Below, in pieces: positions 1 through 6,197 of a stretch of 17,562 bases of DNA. This stretch comes from an uncultured Bacilli bacterium (GTDB lineage Bacteria; Bacillota_I; Bacilli_A; RF39; UBA660). Numbering within the stretch: the stretch's first letter is position 1; each line of letters opens with the position of its first letter. The notes below the pieces were generated by a model. That model did no database searches. It was not told where the DNA came from and was given only the letters and a program-made list of their open reading frames with translations. The stretch lies in assembly GCA_944372275.1 (NCBI GenBank), contig CALVYO010000015.1, positions 1 through 17,562 on the forward strand, written 5' to 3'. The position numbers and the translations under genes are program-made.

Positions 1-278
1 ATTATATTACCATTTGCGATTAATTCTTTTATTGAAACATTTATATTATTTTTATCTAAAAATTGTTGGGCTAAAGAAATATTTTCTTCTAAACTAACAT
101 ATGAAAATTCATATTTTGAAAAGGTTATTTTTTTTAGCATTTCAATATATTTATCATATATATAATTGGATAGTTTCCATAAATTTTCTATTTCATCTAA
201 TATAAAAGAATTAAATGAAAAAAAAGACATATTTTTAAACCATTCTTTATAAGTATTAATTCTTTCTTTTGTAACCAT
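1..278 (-). CDS. Unrecognised protein, N-terminal part only (runs off left edge)
   Basis: An open minus-strand frame starts at ATG 278-276 and stays open for 92 codons to the window edge, so only the N-terminus is visible. The start is supported by an AGGTGAT ribosome binding site about 6 bases upstream and by an extended -10 promoter (TGC TATAAT, 302-307). The protein begins MVTKERINTYKEWF and is rich in K, E, N, I, F and Y, with no signal peptide or transmembrane segment seen. I do not recognise a family. It is divergent from the first antisense RNA promoter of the repeat array. Composition and regulatory signals match the neighbouring real genes, so I believe it is coding, but give it no function. 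Confidence 0.7.
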   Translation of the reverse strand, partial: MVTKERINTYKEWFKNMSFFSFNSFILDEIENLWKLSNYIYDKYIEMLKKITFSKYEFSYVSLEENISLAQQFLDKNNINVSIKELIANGNI

Positions 279-301
279 TTTAATCACCTAAATTTGTAAT
301 T

Positions 302-307
302 ATTATA
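302..307 (-). promoter_or_regulatory. Extended -10 promoter of the left-edge gene
   Basis: On the minus strand TATAAT is preceded by TGC (TGnTATAAT). No good -35 is visible at 17 bases. It lies about 24 bases upstream of the ATG at 278, with AGGTGAT between. Confidence 0.55.
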
Positions 308-317
308 GCATAAGATA

Positions 318-346
318 TTGTAAAAATATTAAATGTATGTTATTAT
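318..346 (+). promoter_or_regulatory. Antisense RNA promoter, unit 1
   Basis: TTGTAA (318-323), a 17-base spacer and TATTAT (341-346) drive rightward transcription, starting at about 351. The same elements recur in units 2 and 3. Confidence 0.6.
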
Positions 347-350
347 TAGT

Positions 351-469
351 ATGTAAGCAAAAAACTTACATATAATATAAAAGGAACATTCAGTTTTGCA
401 ATGTTGAATGTCTACCTATATTTTTTGGAAGACATTTAATTCTTTATTGAATTAAGTGTCATTTTTTTA
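351..469 (+). ncRNA. Candidate antitoxin RNA, unit 1
   Basis: This is a predicted ~118-nt transcript convergent with the peptide mRNA. It starts near a hairpin (TATGTAAG/CTTACATA), carries a second hairpin (386-392 with 405-411) and ends at the terminator hairpin 431-442/449-460 followed by T7. Its last part overlaps the peptide stop codon at 459-461, so the two RNAs share perfect complementarity at their 3' regions. The terminator stem sequence differs entirely from units 2 and 3 yet pairs equally well, which supports selection on structure. It is inferred from promoter, hairpins and terminator; expression is not known. Confidence 0.55.
431..468 (+). terminator. Intrinsic terminator of antisense RNA, unit 1
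   Basis: GACATTTAATTC (431-442) pairs with GAATTAAGTGTC (449-460) through a 6-base loop, with one G-U, and is followed by seven T's. Confidence 0.7.
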
Positions 470-551
470 TAACTATTATCATTATGATAAAAAGTGATAA
501 AATGATAATAATGTGTTTTAAAACTTTTATTACATAAAGTCTTTTAGACAT
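459..551 (-). CDS. Small hydrophobic peptide, candidate type I toxin, copy 1 (30 aa)
   Basis: The frame runs ATG (551-549) to TGA (461-459). The peptide starts MSKRLYVIKVLKH, follows with a nearly unbroken run of I, L, V, M and F, and ends in two lysines. A basic head, one short membrane-spanning stretch and a basic tail are the usual shape of type I toxin peptides (compare Fst, Ldr, TxpA); I see no direct match to those families. The ribosome binding site AGAGAGGAGG (570-561) sits 9 bases upstream and can fold into a hairpin (560-583) that buries it. The mRNA should run past the stop to a minus-strand hairpin at 386-411 with a T-rich tail. Copy 1 differs from copies 2 and 3 by one residue (F for L at position 21) and two silent changes. 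Toxicity is inferred. Confidence 0.65.
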   Translation of the reverse strand: MSKRLYVIKVLKHIIIILSLFIIMIIVIKK

Positions 552-615
552 TTTATCAAGCCTCCTCTCTTAGAAGATTCGGCAGACACTCAACAACTAA
601 ATATCCCTAATAATA

Positions 616-644
616 AGTATACTATAAATTAACTTATAACTCAA
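616..644 (-). promoter_or_regulatory. Peptide mRNA promoter, unit 1
   Basis: Minus-strand TTGAGT (644-639), a 17-base spacer and TATACT (621-616). It is identical in all three units and implies a leader of about 57 nt. Confidence 0.7.
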
Positions 645-673
645 TAATTATTTTAATTTTTAGTTAATTTATA

Positions 674-702
674 TTGTAAAAATATTAAATATATGTTATT
701 AT
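674..702 (+). promoter_or_regulatory. Antisense RNA promoter, unit 2
   Basis: TTGTAA (674-679), 17-base spacer, TATTAT (697-702); start expected near 707. Confidence 0.6.
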
Positions 703-706
703 TAGT

Positions 707-818
707 ATGTAAGGAAAAAACCTACATATATTAAAAAGGAACATTCAGTTTTTGCTAGTTGAATGTCTACCTAAAATATGGTAATACACTCATTTGCTAA
801 ATGAGTGTCATTTTTTTA
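707..818 (+). ncRNA. Candidate antitoxin RNA, unit 2
   Basis: This is a predicted ~112-nt RNA. It has a 5' hairpin (TATGTAAGG with CCTACATA, one bulge), a middle hairpin (741-747/760-766) and the terminator 786-795/799-808 with T7. The terminator overlaps the peptide stop at 808-810, so the RNA is antisense to the 3' part of the peptide mRNA. The middle-hairpin segment ACATTCAG can also pair, with two G-U, to UUGAGUGU in the peptide mRNA leader. That would give a second contact site, as in the Fst RNA I/RNA II pair. Pairing was judged by eye; energies were not computed. Confidence 0.55.
786..817 (+). terminator. Intrinsic terminator of antisense RNA, unit 2
   Basis: ACACTCATTT (786-795), loop GCT, AAATGAGTGT (799-808): a perfect 10-bp stem followed by CA and seven T's. 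Confidence 0.75.
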
Positions 819-900
819 TTACTATTATCATTATAATAAGAAGTGATAAAATGATAATAATGTGTTTTAAAACTTTTATTACATAAAGTCTTTTAGACAT
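808..900 (-). CDS. Small hydrophobic peptide, candidate type I toxin, copy 2 (30 aa)
   Basis: ATG is at 900-898 and TGA at 810-808. The layout matches copy 1: AGAGAGGAGG 9 bases upstream, a predicted hairpin over that site, basic head MSKRLYVIKVLKH, an all-aliphatic middle and a Lys-Lys end. The protein is identical to copy 3. The mRNA probably starts near 957 from the promoter at 965-993. It probably ends after the minus-strand hairpin 766-760/747-741, which is followed by TTCC and five T's, giving about 225 nt. This overlaps the convergent plus-strand RNA over roughly 85 nt. The gene is too short for normal gene calling. Its role as a toxin is inferred from shape and arrangement only. Confidence 0.65.
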   Translation of the reverse strand: MSKRLYVIKVLKHIIIILSLLIIMIIVIKK

Positions 901-964
901 TTTATCAAGCCTCCTCTCTTAGAAGATTCGGCAGACACTCAACAACTAAATATCCCTAATAATA

Positions 965-993
965 AGTATACTATAAATTAACTTATAACTCAA
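965..993 (-). promoter_or_regulatory. Peptide mRNA promoter, unit 2
   Basis: TTGAGT (993-988), 17-base spacer, TATACT (970-965) on the minus strand. Confidence 0.7.
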
Positions 994-1022
994 TAATTAT
1001 TTTAATTTTTAGTTAATTTATA

Positions 1023-1051
1023 TTGTAAAAATATTAAATATATGTTATTAT
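1023..1051 (+). promoter_or_regulatory. Antisense RNA promoter, unit 3
   Basis: TTGTAA (1023-1028), 17-base spacer, TATTAT (1046-1051); start expected near 1056. Confidence 0.6.
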
Positions 1052-1055
1052 TAGT

Positions 1056-1167
1056 ATGTAAGGAAAAAACCTACATATATTAAAAAGGAACATTCAGTTT
1101 TTGCTAGTTGAATGTCTACCTAAAATATGGTAATACACTCATTTGCTAAATGAGTGTCATTTTTTTA
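1056..1167 (+). ncRNA. Candidate antitoxin RNA, unit 3
   Basis: Identical in sequence to the unit 2 RNA: 5' hairpin, middle hairpin (1090-1096/1109-1115) and terminator stem 1135-1144/1148-1157 with T7. It overlaps the third peptide's stop codon. As the RNA is the same, cross-regulation between copies 2 and 3 is expected. Confidence 0.55.
1135..1166 (+). terminator. Intrinsic terminator of antisense RNA, unit 3
   Basis: Same perfect 10-bp stem, GCT loop and T7 tail as unit 2. Confidence 0.75.
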
Positions 1168-1249
1168 TTACTATTATCATTATAATAAGAAGTGATAAAA
1201 TGATAATAATGTGTTTTAAAACTTTTATTACATAAAGTCTTTTGGACAT
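1157..1249 (-). CDS. Small hydrophobic peptide, candidate type I toxin, copy 3 (30 aa)
   Basis: ATG is at 1249-1247 and TGA at 1159-1157. The predicted peptide is identical to copy 2; the only coding difference is a silent TCT to TCC change at serine 2. The ribosome binding site, leader hairpin and promoter (1314-1342) are retained. The repeat ends right after the -35 region, at 1344, where it abuts the end of the NUDIX gene. The tail found in units 1 and 2 is missing here but carries no needed signal. Type I toxin is my best reading; a small membrane peptide with another role remains possible. Confidence 0.65.
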   Translation of the reverse strand: MSKRLYVIKVLKHIIIILSLLIIMIIVIKK

Positions 1250-1313
1250 TTTATCAAGCCTCCTCTCTTAGAAGATTCGGCAGACACTCAACAACTAAAT
1301 ATTCCTAATAATA

Positions 1314-1342
1314 AGTATACTATAAATTAACTTATAACTCAA
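1314..1342 (-). promoter_or_regulatory. Peptide mRNA promoter, unit 3
   Basis: TTGAGT (1342-1337), 17-base spacer, TATACT (1319-1314). It abuts the 3' end of the NUDIX gene, so read-through from that gene could add to transcription. Confidence 0.65.
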
Positions 1343-1346
1343 TATT

Positions 1347-1784
1347 TTACTCATAATTTATAAAATGTTTTACATTAACATCAATATTTTTAATAACCTC
1401 TTTCAAAATAGTAGGTTTTAAATTATAATCTTCTATTTTTTTTATATCAACAAATTGAAACATTTGATTTTTATCTTCTTTTGAAATTATTGTACCATCA
1501 TATTTAGCATAATAACAAAAATCAATATTTTGTATTTTTTCATTTTTTAAGATATTTTCAAATATATATAATAAATTAAAATTTAATTCTATTCCTAATT
1601 CTTCTTTTATTTCTCTAATTATAGCAGTTTTACTATCTTCTAATTTATTTACTCTTCCACCCGGTAATAGATAGTAGTCAGCAGTTTTATATTTAAATAA
1701 TAATATTTCATTTTTTACATTAATAATAATTGCCGAACATCTAACTAAAAATCGATAATTATTTTCTTTAAAATCAATATCCAT
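1347..1784 (-). CDS. NUDIX hydrolase
   Basis: A cytoplasmic NUDIX-family pyrophosphohydrolase of 145 residues, the usual single-domain length. The Nudix box G-x5-E-x7-REUxEExGU is complete at residues 43-65: G43, E49, then REIKEELGI. It is preceded by the typical LLPGG. The metal-binding glutamates E58, E61 and E62 are all present, so it should be active. Substrate cannot be told from the motif; NTP clean-up, nucleotide sugars and RNA caps are all known for the family. The start is supported by AAAGGA upstream of ATG 1784. It stands alone between the repeat array and the mutL operon. Confidence 0.85.
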   Translation of the reverse strand: MDIDFKENNYRFLVRCSAIIINVKNEILLFKYKTADYYLLPGGRVNKLEDSKTAIIREIKEELGIELNFNLLYIFENILKNEKIQNIDFCYYAKYDGTIISKEDKNQMFQFVDIKKIEDYNLKPTILKEVIKNIDVNVKHFINYE

Positions 1785-1873
1785 TCTCTAAGTCCTTTCA
1801 TTATATGGTTGTTTCAATATATTATTTATTCTTTTTTTGTATTATCCGTTTTAATTATATATTTAAAATTCAA

Positions 1874-2869
1874 CTACAATTTTTTTGTTATAATAGGATC
1901 TCGATAATCTCGCAATTTCCTAACAAGTTGATTATATTCTGCTAATGCCAGGGATGATTGGTTTATATATCTAGGATCACTATATCCAAATACTGCATAG
2001 GCTGCATTTTTAATAATTCCAAGTCGCTTTAATAAATAATATAAATTTGAAATTTGTCCATCATTAGTGTATTCTTCAAATATTTTTTTTGAAAAATCTT
2101 CTTTTAATGCTCGAGTACCAAATTCTTTCATAACTAAATCTATATATTCTAATTTTCCAATGCCTCTTAAAGTTCTAGCAAAGTCTATAGTAGGGACTTG
2201 AAATTCACCATAATAATCAAAATTTGTTTTATGTGGTTTTCCATCAAATAATGCAGTTACCCTTTGAGCCATATTAGGTCTTCTCTTAGAACTAAAGTAA
2301 TAAGCAATATTTTCTGCACGATCTTGTGTTGTTGCTTCATCTAGCAAACTAAAGCCATTATACATTAATTGTTTATCTTCATTTGAACAATTAATATTAT
2401 TTAAAATAACTATTAAATTACTCATCCATTTAGAATTTTGTATATGTCCTAATTCATGACATATATATAATCTTGTTCTCTCATCAGATGATAATCTTTG
2501 ATTTGAATGTAATTCAGGATTTATATACAATGTTTTTTCAACATCCATATATTGCCCATATATTCCCCTCATTGAAGATGGAAGTACTGTTACAAATTTT
2601 AAATTATCAATTAAATTCATAAATATTGAAACAAAATTTTCATCACTAAATTGATAAAAATAATATAAATAATCATCTATATATCCTAGAGATTCTTCAA
2701 TTTTTTCTATATCAATTTTTGGTGTACCAGTTGGATTGTTTTGTGCATATCTCTTTGCATATAAATCCAAACTTCTTCCATATAATTGGTTTATATAATC
2801 ATTTACAAAAACTGTGTAATCACCAAATTGGTTTGGTGTTATATATTCTCCATTATTAATTCTATCCAT
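1874..2869 (-). CDS. Predicted zinc metallopeptidase (HExxH), ImmA/IrrE-like
   Basis: The protein has 331 residues with a clear HExxH motif, HELGH at 138-142, in the context RLYICHELGHIQN. This predicts a zinc-dependent peptidase. A third ligand could be E178 in LLDEATTQ or E186, about 40 residues on, an arrangement like gluzincins. No signal peptide or membrane segment is seen, so it should act in the cytoplasm. The ~130 residues before the motif and the long C-terminal part are not recognised. It is the last gene of the mutL operon, 10 bases after the acetyltransferase, whose stop region contains its AAGGAG site. ImmA/IrrE relatives cleave repressors, but no helix-turn-helix partner is next to it here, so that role is only a possibility. 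Confidence 0.7.
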   Translation of the reverse strand: MDRINNGEYITPNQFGDYTVFVNDYINQLYGRSLDLYAKRYAQNNPTGTPKIDIEKIEESLGYIDDYLYYFYQFSDENFVSIFMNLIDNLKFVTVLPSSMRGIYGQYMDVEKTLYINPELHSNQRLSSDERTRLYICHELGHIQNSKWMSNLIVILNNINCSNEDKQLMYNGFSLLDEATTQDRAENIAYYFSSKRRPNMAQRVTALFDGKPHKTNFDYYGEFQVPTIDFARTLRGIGKLEYIDLVMKEFGTRALKEDFSKKIFEEYTNDGQISNLYYLLKRLGIIKNAAYAVFGYSDPRYINQSSLALAEYNQLVRKLRDYRDPIITKKL

Positions 2870-2879
2870 TTTTTCTCCT

Positions 2880-3464
2880 TTATTTCAAATATTTATCTTT
2901 ATTTAATTCATAAACATATGATTCAACTGGTTCATCAACAAAAGTATATTCATTAAAAATTGTTTTGTTTTTATCACGAACAAATCCTAATTTTTCCATT
3001 AACTTCCAAGAAGCAACATTAGGAATAGCTGCACTTGTTTTATACTTTTCTAATTTAACTTCATTAAACATATAATCTATCATTGCTAAAGCAGCCTCGG
3101 TCGCATATCCTTGTTTTTGATATTTTTGATTAATATACCAACCTAATGACATAGTATTTTCTTCATCACTTTCTTTAGAAGAAATATGGGAATTTATTTG
3201 ACCTATACATTCATTATTGTTTTTTAAAAATATACTCCATTCAAATTTATCATTATCTTTTGAATGTTTAATTTTTTCTTCGTAAAAATTTTTTTGAGTA
3301 TCCCAATTTAATATTTTATCTTTAAATTTTTTATTTATATCAAGATAATATCTATTAACTTCAGGGATCATTAATATTTCCCATAATATTTTTTGTTCTT
3401 CCATAGTTGGTATTTTTAATACTAATCTTTCTGTTTCTAATTGTTTTGTTCCTATTAAATTCAT
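2880..3464 (-). CDS. GNAT family N-acetyltransferase (RimJ/RimL-like)
   Basis: A 194-residue acetyl-CoA-dependent N-acetyltransferase of the type annotated as RimJ/RimL-like. The start LETERLVLKIPT is the family's standard first strand. The acetyl-CoA loop Q/RxxGxA is Q116-K-Q-G119-Y-A121, and the motif B region is NVASWKLMEKLGF (149-161). It should acetylate a protein N-terminus or a small amine; the substrate is unknown. It lies 12 bases after mutL with its own AAGGAGAAATATT site, so it is probably co-transcribed. Nothing suggests a direct part in mismatch repair. Confidence 0.85.
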   Translation of the reverse strand: MNLIGTKQLETERLVLKIPTMEEQKILWEILMIPEVNRYYLDINKKFKDKILNWDTQKNFYEEKIKHSKDNDKFEWSIFLKNNNECIGQINSHISSKESDEENTMSLGWYINQKYQKQGYATEAALAMIDYMFNEVKLEKYKTSAAIPNVASWKLMEKLGFVRDKNKTIFNEYTFVDEPVESYVYELNKDKYLK

Positions 3465-3476
3465 AATATTTCTCCT

Positions 3477-5252
3477 TTATTTTAAACTTTCAAATCCACT
3501 TCTTTTAAACATTTTTTCTAACTCATATTTAGTAAATGTTATAATTGTAGGTCTTCCATGTGGACAATTAAATGGATTATGACATTTTCTTAAATCATTA
3601 ATTAACTCTTCTATTTCATTAATACTCAAATTAGTATTGGCTTTAATACTTGCTTTACAAGCCAATGTAGCAGATAAATGATCATTAAATTTTGATAAAT
3701 CAAAATCTTTTTCTTTATGAATAACTGCTTCAATTATTTTTCTAATTTGTAAATCTTCAAATCCTTTAGTTAACCAAATAGGATGTGATTTAATAATAAC
3801 TGAATTAATACCAAATTCTTCAATATCAAATCCCATTTTATTTAAAAAATCAAAATTTTCTTTTAAAATAATATATTCATTATTTGATAATTCAATTGTA
3901 AGTGGTAATAAAAGTGGTATTTTATCTTTAACAGGATTAGATAATTTTTCTAAAAATAATTCATAATTTATCCTTTCTTTAGCAGCGTGTTGATCAATTA
4001 AATACATGCCTATTTCATTTTGACAAACTATATATGTTCCATGAACCAATCCAACAGGATATAATAGTGGTAATCTTTCTTCATATTTTGTTTCTTCTTC
4101 TTTAATTTGATTATCAAAATCTAAAGTTATTTCTTCATATTTTGGTTTTTCTATTTTAGGTAATTCAATTACTTTTTTTTCTTCTTTAGATTCTATTACT
4201 TCTACTTTTTCTTCTATAATTAATTCAGTATCAAAATCATTTATAGGTTGTTCTATTACTGGAATTAATGTTTGTTTATTTAATTTATTGACAATTGTTT
4301 TCTTAACTAAATCTAATAATTCTTCTAATTTACTAAATTTAATATCCATTTTAGTAGGGTGAATATTAACATCTACTAAACTAGGATCTAATTCAATATT
4401 AATAACAACAATAGGATATCTATTATCTGGTTTATAAGAATGATAGCTATCATTTATTATTCTATTTAATTCTTGATTTCTAACTACTCTTCCATTTACT
4501 AAAGTAATGATATGATTTCTTCCTGCTCTATTTACCTCAGGTAGACTTATAAAACCATTTATAATATAATCATCATCTTCATTATTTATTTCTAACATTT
4601 TACGTGCTACATCCATACCATATATACTACTTATTGTTTTAAGTAAATTATTAGAACCATCTGTTTTTAAAATAGTATTACCGTTATTAATTAATGTAAA
4701 TCTAATTTCTGGGTGAGATAACGCTATTTTATTGACATATTCAGTTATGCTAGATAACTCTGTATATAAACTTTTTAAATGTTTTAATCTAGCAGGAGTA
4801 TTATAAAATAGTTCAGTTATTTCAAAAATTGTACCTTTTCTAGCCTCAGTATTTTCTACTTTAATAATTTTACCACCTTTAATATTAACTAACGTTCCTA
4901 CTTCTCCTTGACTAGTTTTAAGTACTACATTACTAACTGAAGCAATACTTGCTAAAGCCTCTCCTCTAAAACCTAAAGTATTAATATTATATAAATCAGA
5001 TTCATCTTTTATTTTACTTGTTGCATGTCTATTAAAAGATAAAATAGCATCTTCTTTATCCATACCTATTCCATTATCAGTTACTTTAATTAAATTAGTC
5101 CCTGCTTCTTTTAATTCTATTTTAATTTCTGAACTATTCGCATCAATACTATTTTCAACTAATTCTTTTACTACTGAAGCACATCTTTCAACAACTTCCC
5201 CAGCAGCTATTTTATTTGCTAAAATCTCATCCATTATTTTTATTTTACTCAT
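3477..5252 (-). CDS. mutL: DNA mismatch repair protein MutL
   Basis: The mismatch-repair ATPase that couples mismatch recognition by MutS to strand incision. The GHKL ATPase motifs are intact: EVVERCASVVKELVENSIDA (19-38), DNGIGM (59-64), HATSKI (76-81) and TLGFRGEALASIASVS (92-107). After a ~65-residue acidic linker (330-395) the C-terminal domain carries the endonuclease motif DQHAAKERINYE starting at D420, plus CPHGRP near the end. It is therefore the nicking type of MutL expected in bacteria lacking MutH. Length (591 aa) is normal. GGAGGTGA upstream of ATG 5252 and an extended -10 promoter set the start. mutS, its usual neighbour, is not in this window. Confidence 0.97.
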   Translation of the reverse strand: MSKIKIMDEILANKIAAGEVVERCASVVKELVENSIDANSSEIKIELKEAGTNLIKVTDNGIGMDKEDAILSFNRHATSKIKDESDLYNINTLGFRGEALASIASVSNVVLKTSQGEVGTLVNIKGGKIIKVENTEARKGTIFEITELFYNTPARLKHLKSLYTELSSITEYVNKIALSHPEIRFTLINNGNTILKTDGSNNLLKTISSIYGMDVARKMLEINNEDDDYIINGFISLPEVNRAGRNHIITLVNGRVVRNQELNRIINDSYHSYKPDNRYPIVVINIELDPSLVDVNIHPTKMDIKFSKLEELLDLVKKTIVNKLNKQTLIPVIEQPINDFDTELIIEEKVEVIESKEEKKVIELPKIEKPKYEEITLDFDNQIKEEETKYEERLPLLYPVGLVHGTYIVCQNEIGMYLIDQHAAKERINYELFLEKLSNPVKDKIPLLLPLTIELSNNEYIILKENFDFLNKMGFDIEEFGINSVIIKSHPIWLTKGFEDLQIRKIIEAVIHKEKDFDLSKFNDHLSATLACKASIKANTNLSINEIEELINDLRKCHNPFNCPHGRPTIITFTKYELEKMFKRSGFESLK

Positions 5253-5269
5253 ACAACTTCACCTCCATA

Positions 5270-5275
5270 ATTATA
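5270..5275 (-). promoter_or_regulatory. Extended -10 promoter of mutL
   Basis: TGA TATAAT on the minus strand, directly after the T-tract of the fic terminator. No -35 is evident because the terminator hairpin occupies that position. Confidence 0.6.
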
Positions 5276-5277
5276 TC

Positions 5278-5305
5278 AAAAAAATAAATGAATTAACATT
5301 TATTT
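5278..5305 (-). terminator. Intrinsic terminator after the Fic gene
   Basis: AAATAAATG (5305-5297 as read on the minus strand) pairs with CATTTATTT (5290-5282), followed by a T-run. The stem contains the Fic stop codon. Confidence 0.65.
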
Positions 5306-5974
5306 TTGATGTTCTTTTATAACTTCTTTTTCTTTTAACATACTATTAAAAAATTTATTTAATAATTCTAAATTACCATTCATAGCACTAATGATTGAAC
5401 CATTCATTAAATTATTTTTATCTTCTAAAGTAACATTTGAAAAATCTAATTCATAATCAAAACCCAAGTTTTTATTTATAAACAAAACTACTTGTCTTAA
5501 ATATTCTCGCATTATTCTACCATTTCCCTCCCTAAATGGATAAACAACATTTAATTCAGAATAATAATAAGATAAAAAAACTATTATATCTTCTTTTGAC
5601 TTGATTTTTTTTATATCATCAAATATTTTATCAAATAGCATATTTAAATATTTGTATATAAATTCTGGGCGACAAAATGGTGTATTACCTTTAGTTATAT
5701 TTTCACTTCTTATTTTTCCTGCAAATGGATAAAGATGTTCAAAAACTTGACGATGTAAATCTATAAAATAATTTACACTAAATAATTCTTTAGAACAAGG
5801 CAATGGTTTTGTTTGCAATTTTACTAACATTAATGCAGTAACATTACGTTCTATTTTATCTAATGTTCTTTGATCTTGAATATCGTATTTATTAATTAAT
5901 ACACTACTTTCAGGATAACAATACTTAGATTGATAACTTAATGCTTCATTTACTCTACTATTTACTTCTACCAT
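5300..5974 (-). CDS. Fic domain protein with altered catalytic motif (His to Tyr)
   Basis: A 224-residue Fic-fold protein. Fic enzymes usually transfer AMP from ATP to a target protein, and with a small antitoxin they form toxin-antitoxin pairs. The fold markers are present: YPFAGKIR (82-89), the flap ITKGNTPF (93-100) and the core loop YPFREGNGRIMR (145-156). The core should read HPFx(D/E)GNGRxxR; here the first position is Y145 (codon TAT). The histidine is the general base, so classical AMPylation is unlikely; the phosphate-binding GNGR is intact. I chose ATG 5974 because GGAGAAAG lies just upstream; an earlier start at 6004 has no such site. It overlaps the antitoxin gene by 17 bases, so the two are translationally coupled. 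It could be a dead toxin, a regulator, or an enzyme with different chemistry. Confidence 0.85.
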   Translation of the reverse strand: MVEVNSRVNEALSYQSKYCYPESSVLINKYDIQDQRTLDKIERNVTALMLVKLQTKPLPCSKELFSVNYFIDLHRQVFEHLYPFAGKIRSENITKGNTPFCRPEFIYKYLNMLFDKIFDDIKKIKSKEDIIVFLSYYYSELNVVYPFREGNGRIMREYLRQVVLFINKNLGFDYELDFSNVTLEDKNNLMNGSIISAMNGNLELLNKFFNSMLKEKEVIKEHQK

Positions 5975-6170
5975 TTTCTTTCTCCATATTTTTTGCTTCT
6001 TCAACTAATCCGTATAATAAAGAGTCAACAGCATCAGTACCTAATCTATCTTTATATTTTTGATATACTCTAGAAACAATATCCTTCTCATGTTTAGGAA
6101 TACTATGTCCTTCTATTTCTACATTACCAATTGCTTTATCCAATTCTCTTTCTAAATCTTTTTCTTGCAC
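5958..6170 (-). CDS. VbhA-like antitoxin of the Fic protein
   Basis: A 70-residue, charged, helical protein directly upstream of and overlapping the Fic gene. This is the order and size of class I Fic antitoxins such as VbhA. Their inhibitory helix carries (S/T)xxxE(G/N), whose glutamate blocks ATP binding. Here the match is N16-VEI-E20-G21, keeping E and G but with asparagine in the S/T place. The rest (HSIPKHEKDIVSRVYQKY) fits VbhA-type proteins as I remember them. I place the start at GTG 6170-6168 because AGGTGAT then sits 5-6 bases upstream; the GTG at 6179 lies within that site. An extended -10 promoter precedes it. Confidence 0.75.
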   Translation of the reverse strand: MQEKDLERELDKAIGNVEIEGHSIPKHEKDIVSRVYQKYKDRLGTDAVDSLLYGLVEEAKNMEKENGRSK

Positions 6171-6187
6171 AACTATCACCTATTTAA

Positions 6188-6193
6188 ATTATA
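6188..6193 (-). promoter_or_regulatory. Extended -10 promoter of the antitoxin-fic pair
   Basis: TGG TATAAT on the minus strand, just after the T-tract of the pheT terminator. The predicted start is only a few bases before the AGGTGAT site, so the leader is very short. Confidence 0.6.
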
Positions 6194-6197
6194 CCAT

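Larger units (their letters stand above)
316..1344. repeat. Three tandem direct repeats, each a candidate type I toxin/antisense module
   Basis: Unit 1 is 316-671 (356 bp), unit 2 is 672-1020 (349 bp) and unit 3 is 1021-1344 (324 bp, losing only the AT-rich tail). Units 2 and 3 differ at just two positions over the shared length (895/1244 and 954/1303). Unit 1 is more diverged, mainly between about 355 and 460, where the antisense RNA and its terminator lie. Each unit holds, on the minus strand, a promoter, a leader, a strong ribosome binding site and a 30-codon frame. On the plus strand each holds a promoter, two hairpins and a terminator hairpin with T-run. No transposase and no inverted terminal repeats are seen. 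Tandem long repeats of this kind have precedent in the E. coli ldr/rdl loci. Confidence 0.9.

Noticed and set aside
316..1344. CRISPR array or insertion-sequence copies
   Set aside because: The units are ~350 bp, contiguous and lack short spacers. There is no transposase or terminal inverted repeat, and each unit instead has paired promoters and a conserved small frame.
5975..6004. Longer start for the Fic protein (10 extra residues)
   Set aside because: It has no ribosome binding site and a 47-bp overlap with the antitoxin; ATG 5974 has GGAGAAAG at good spacing.
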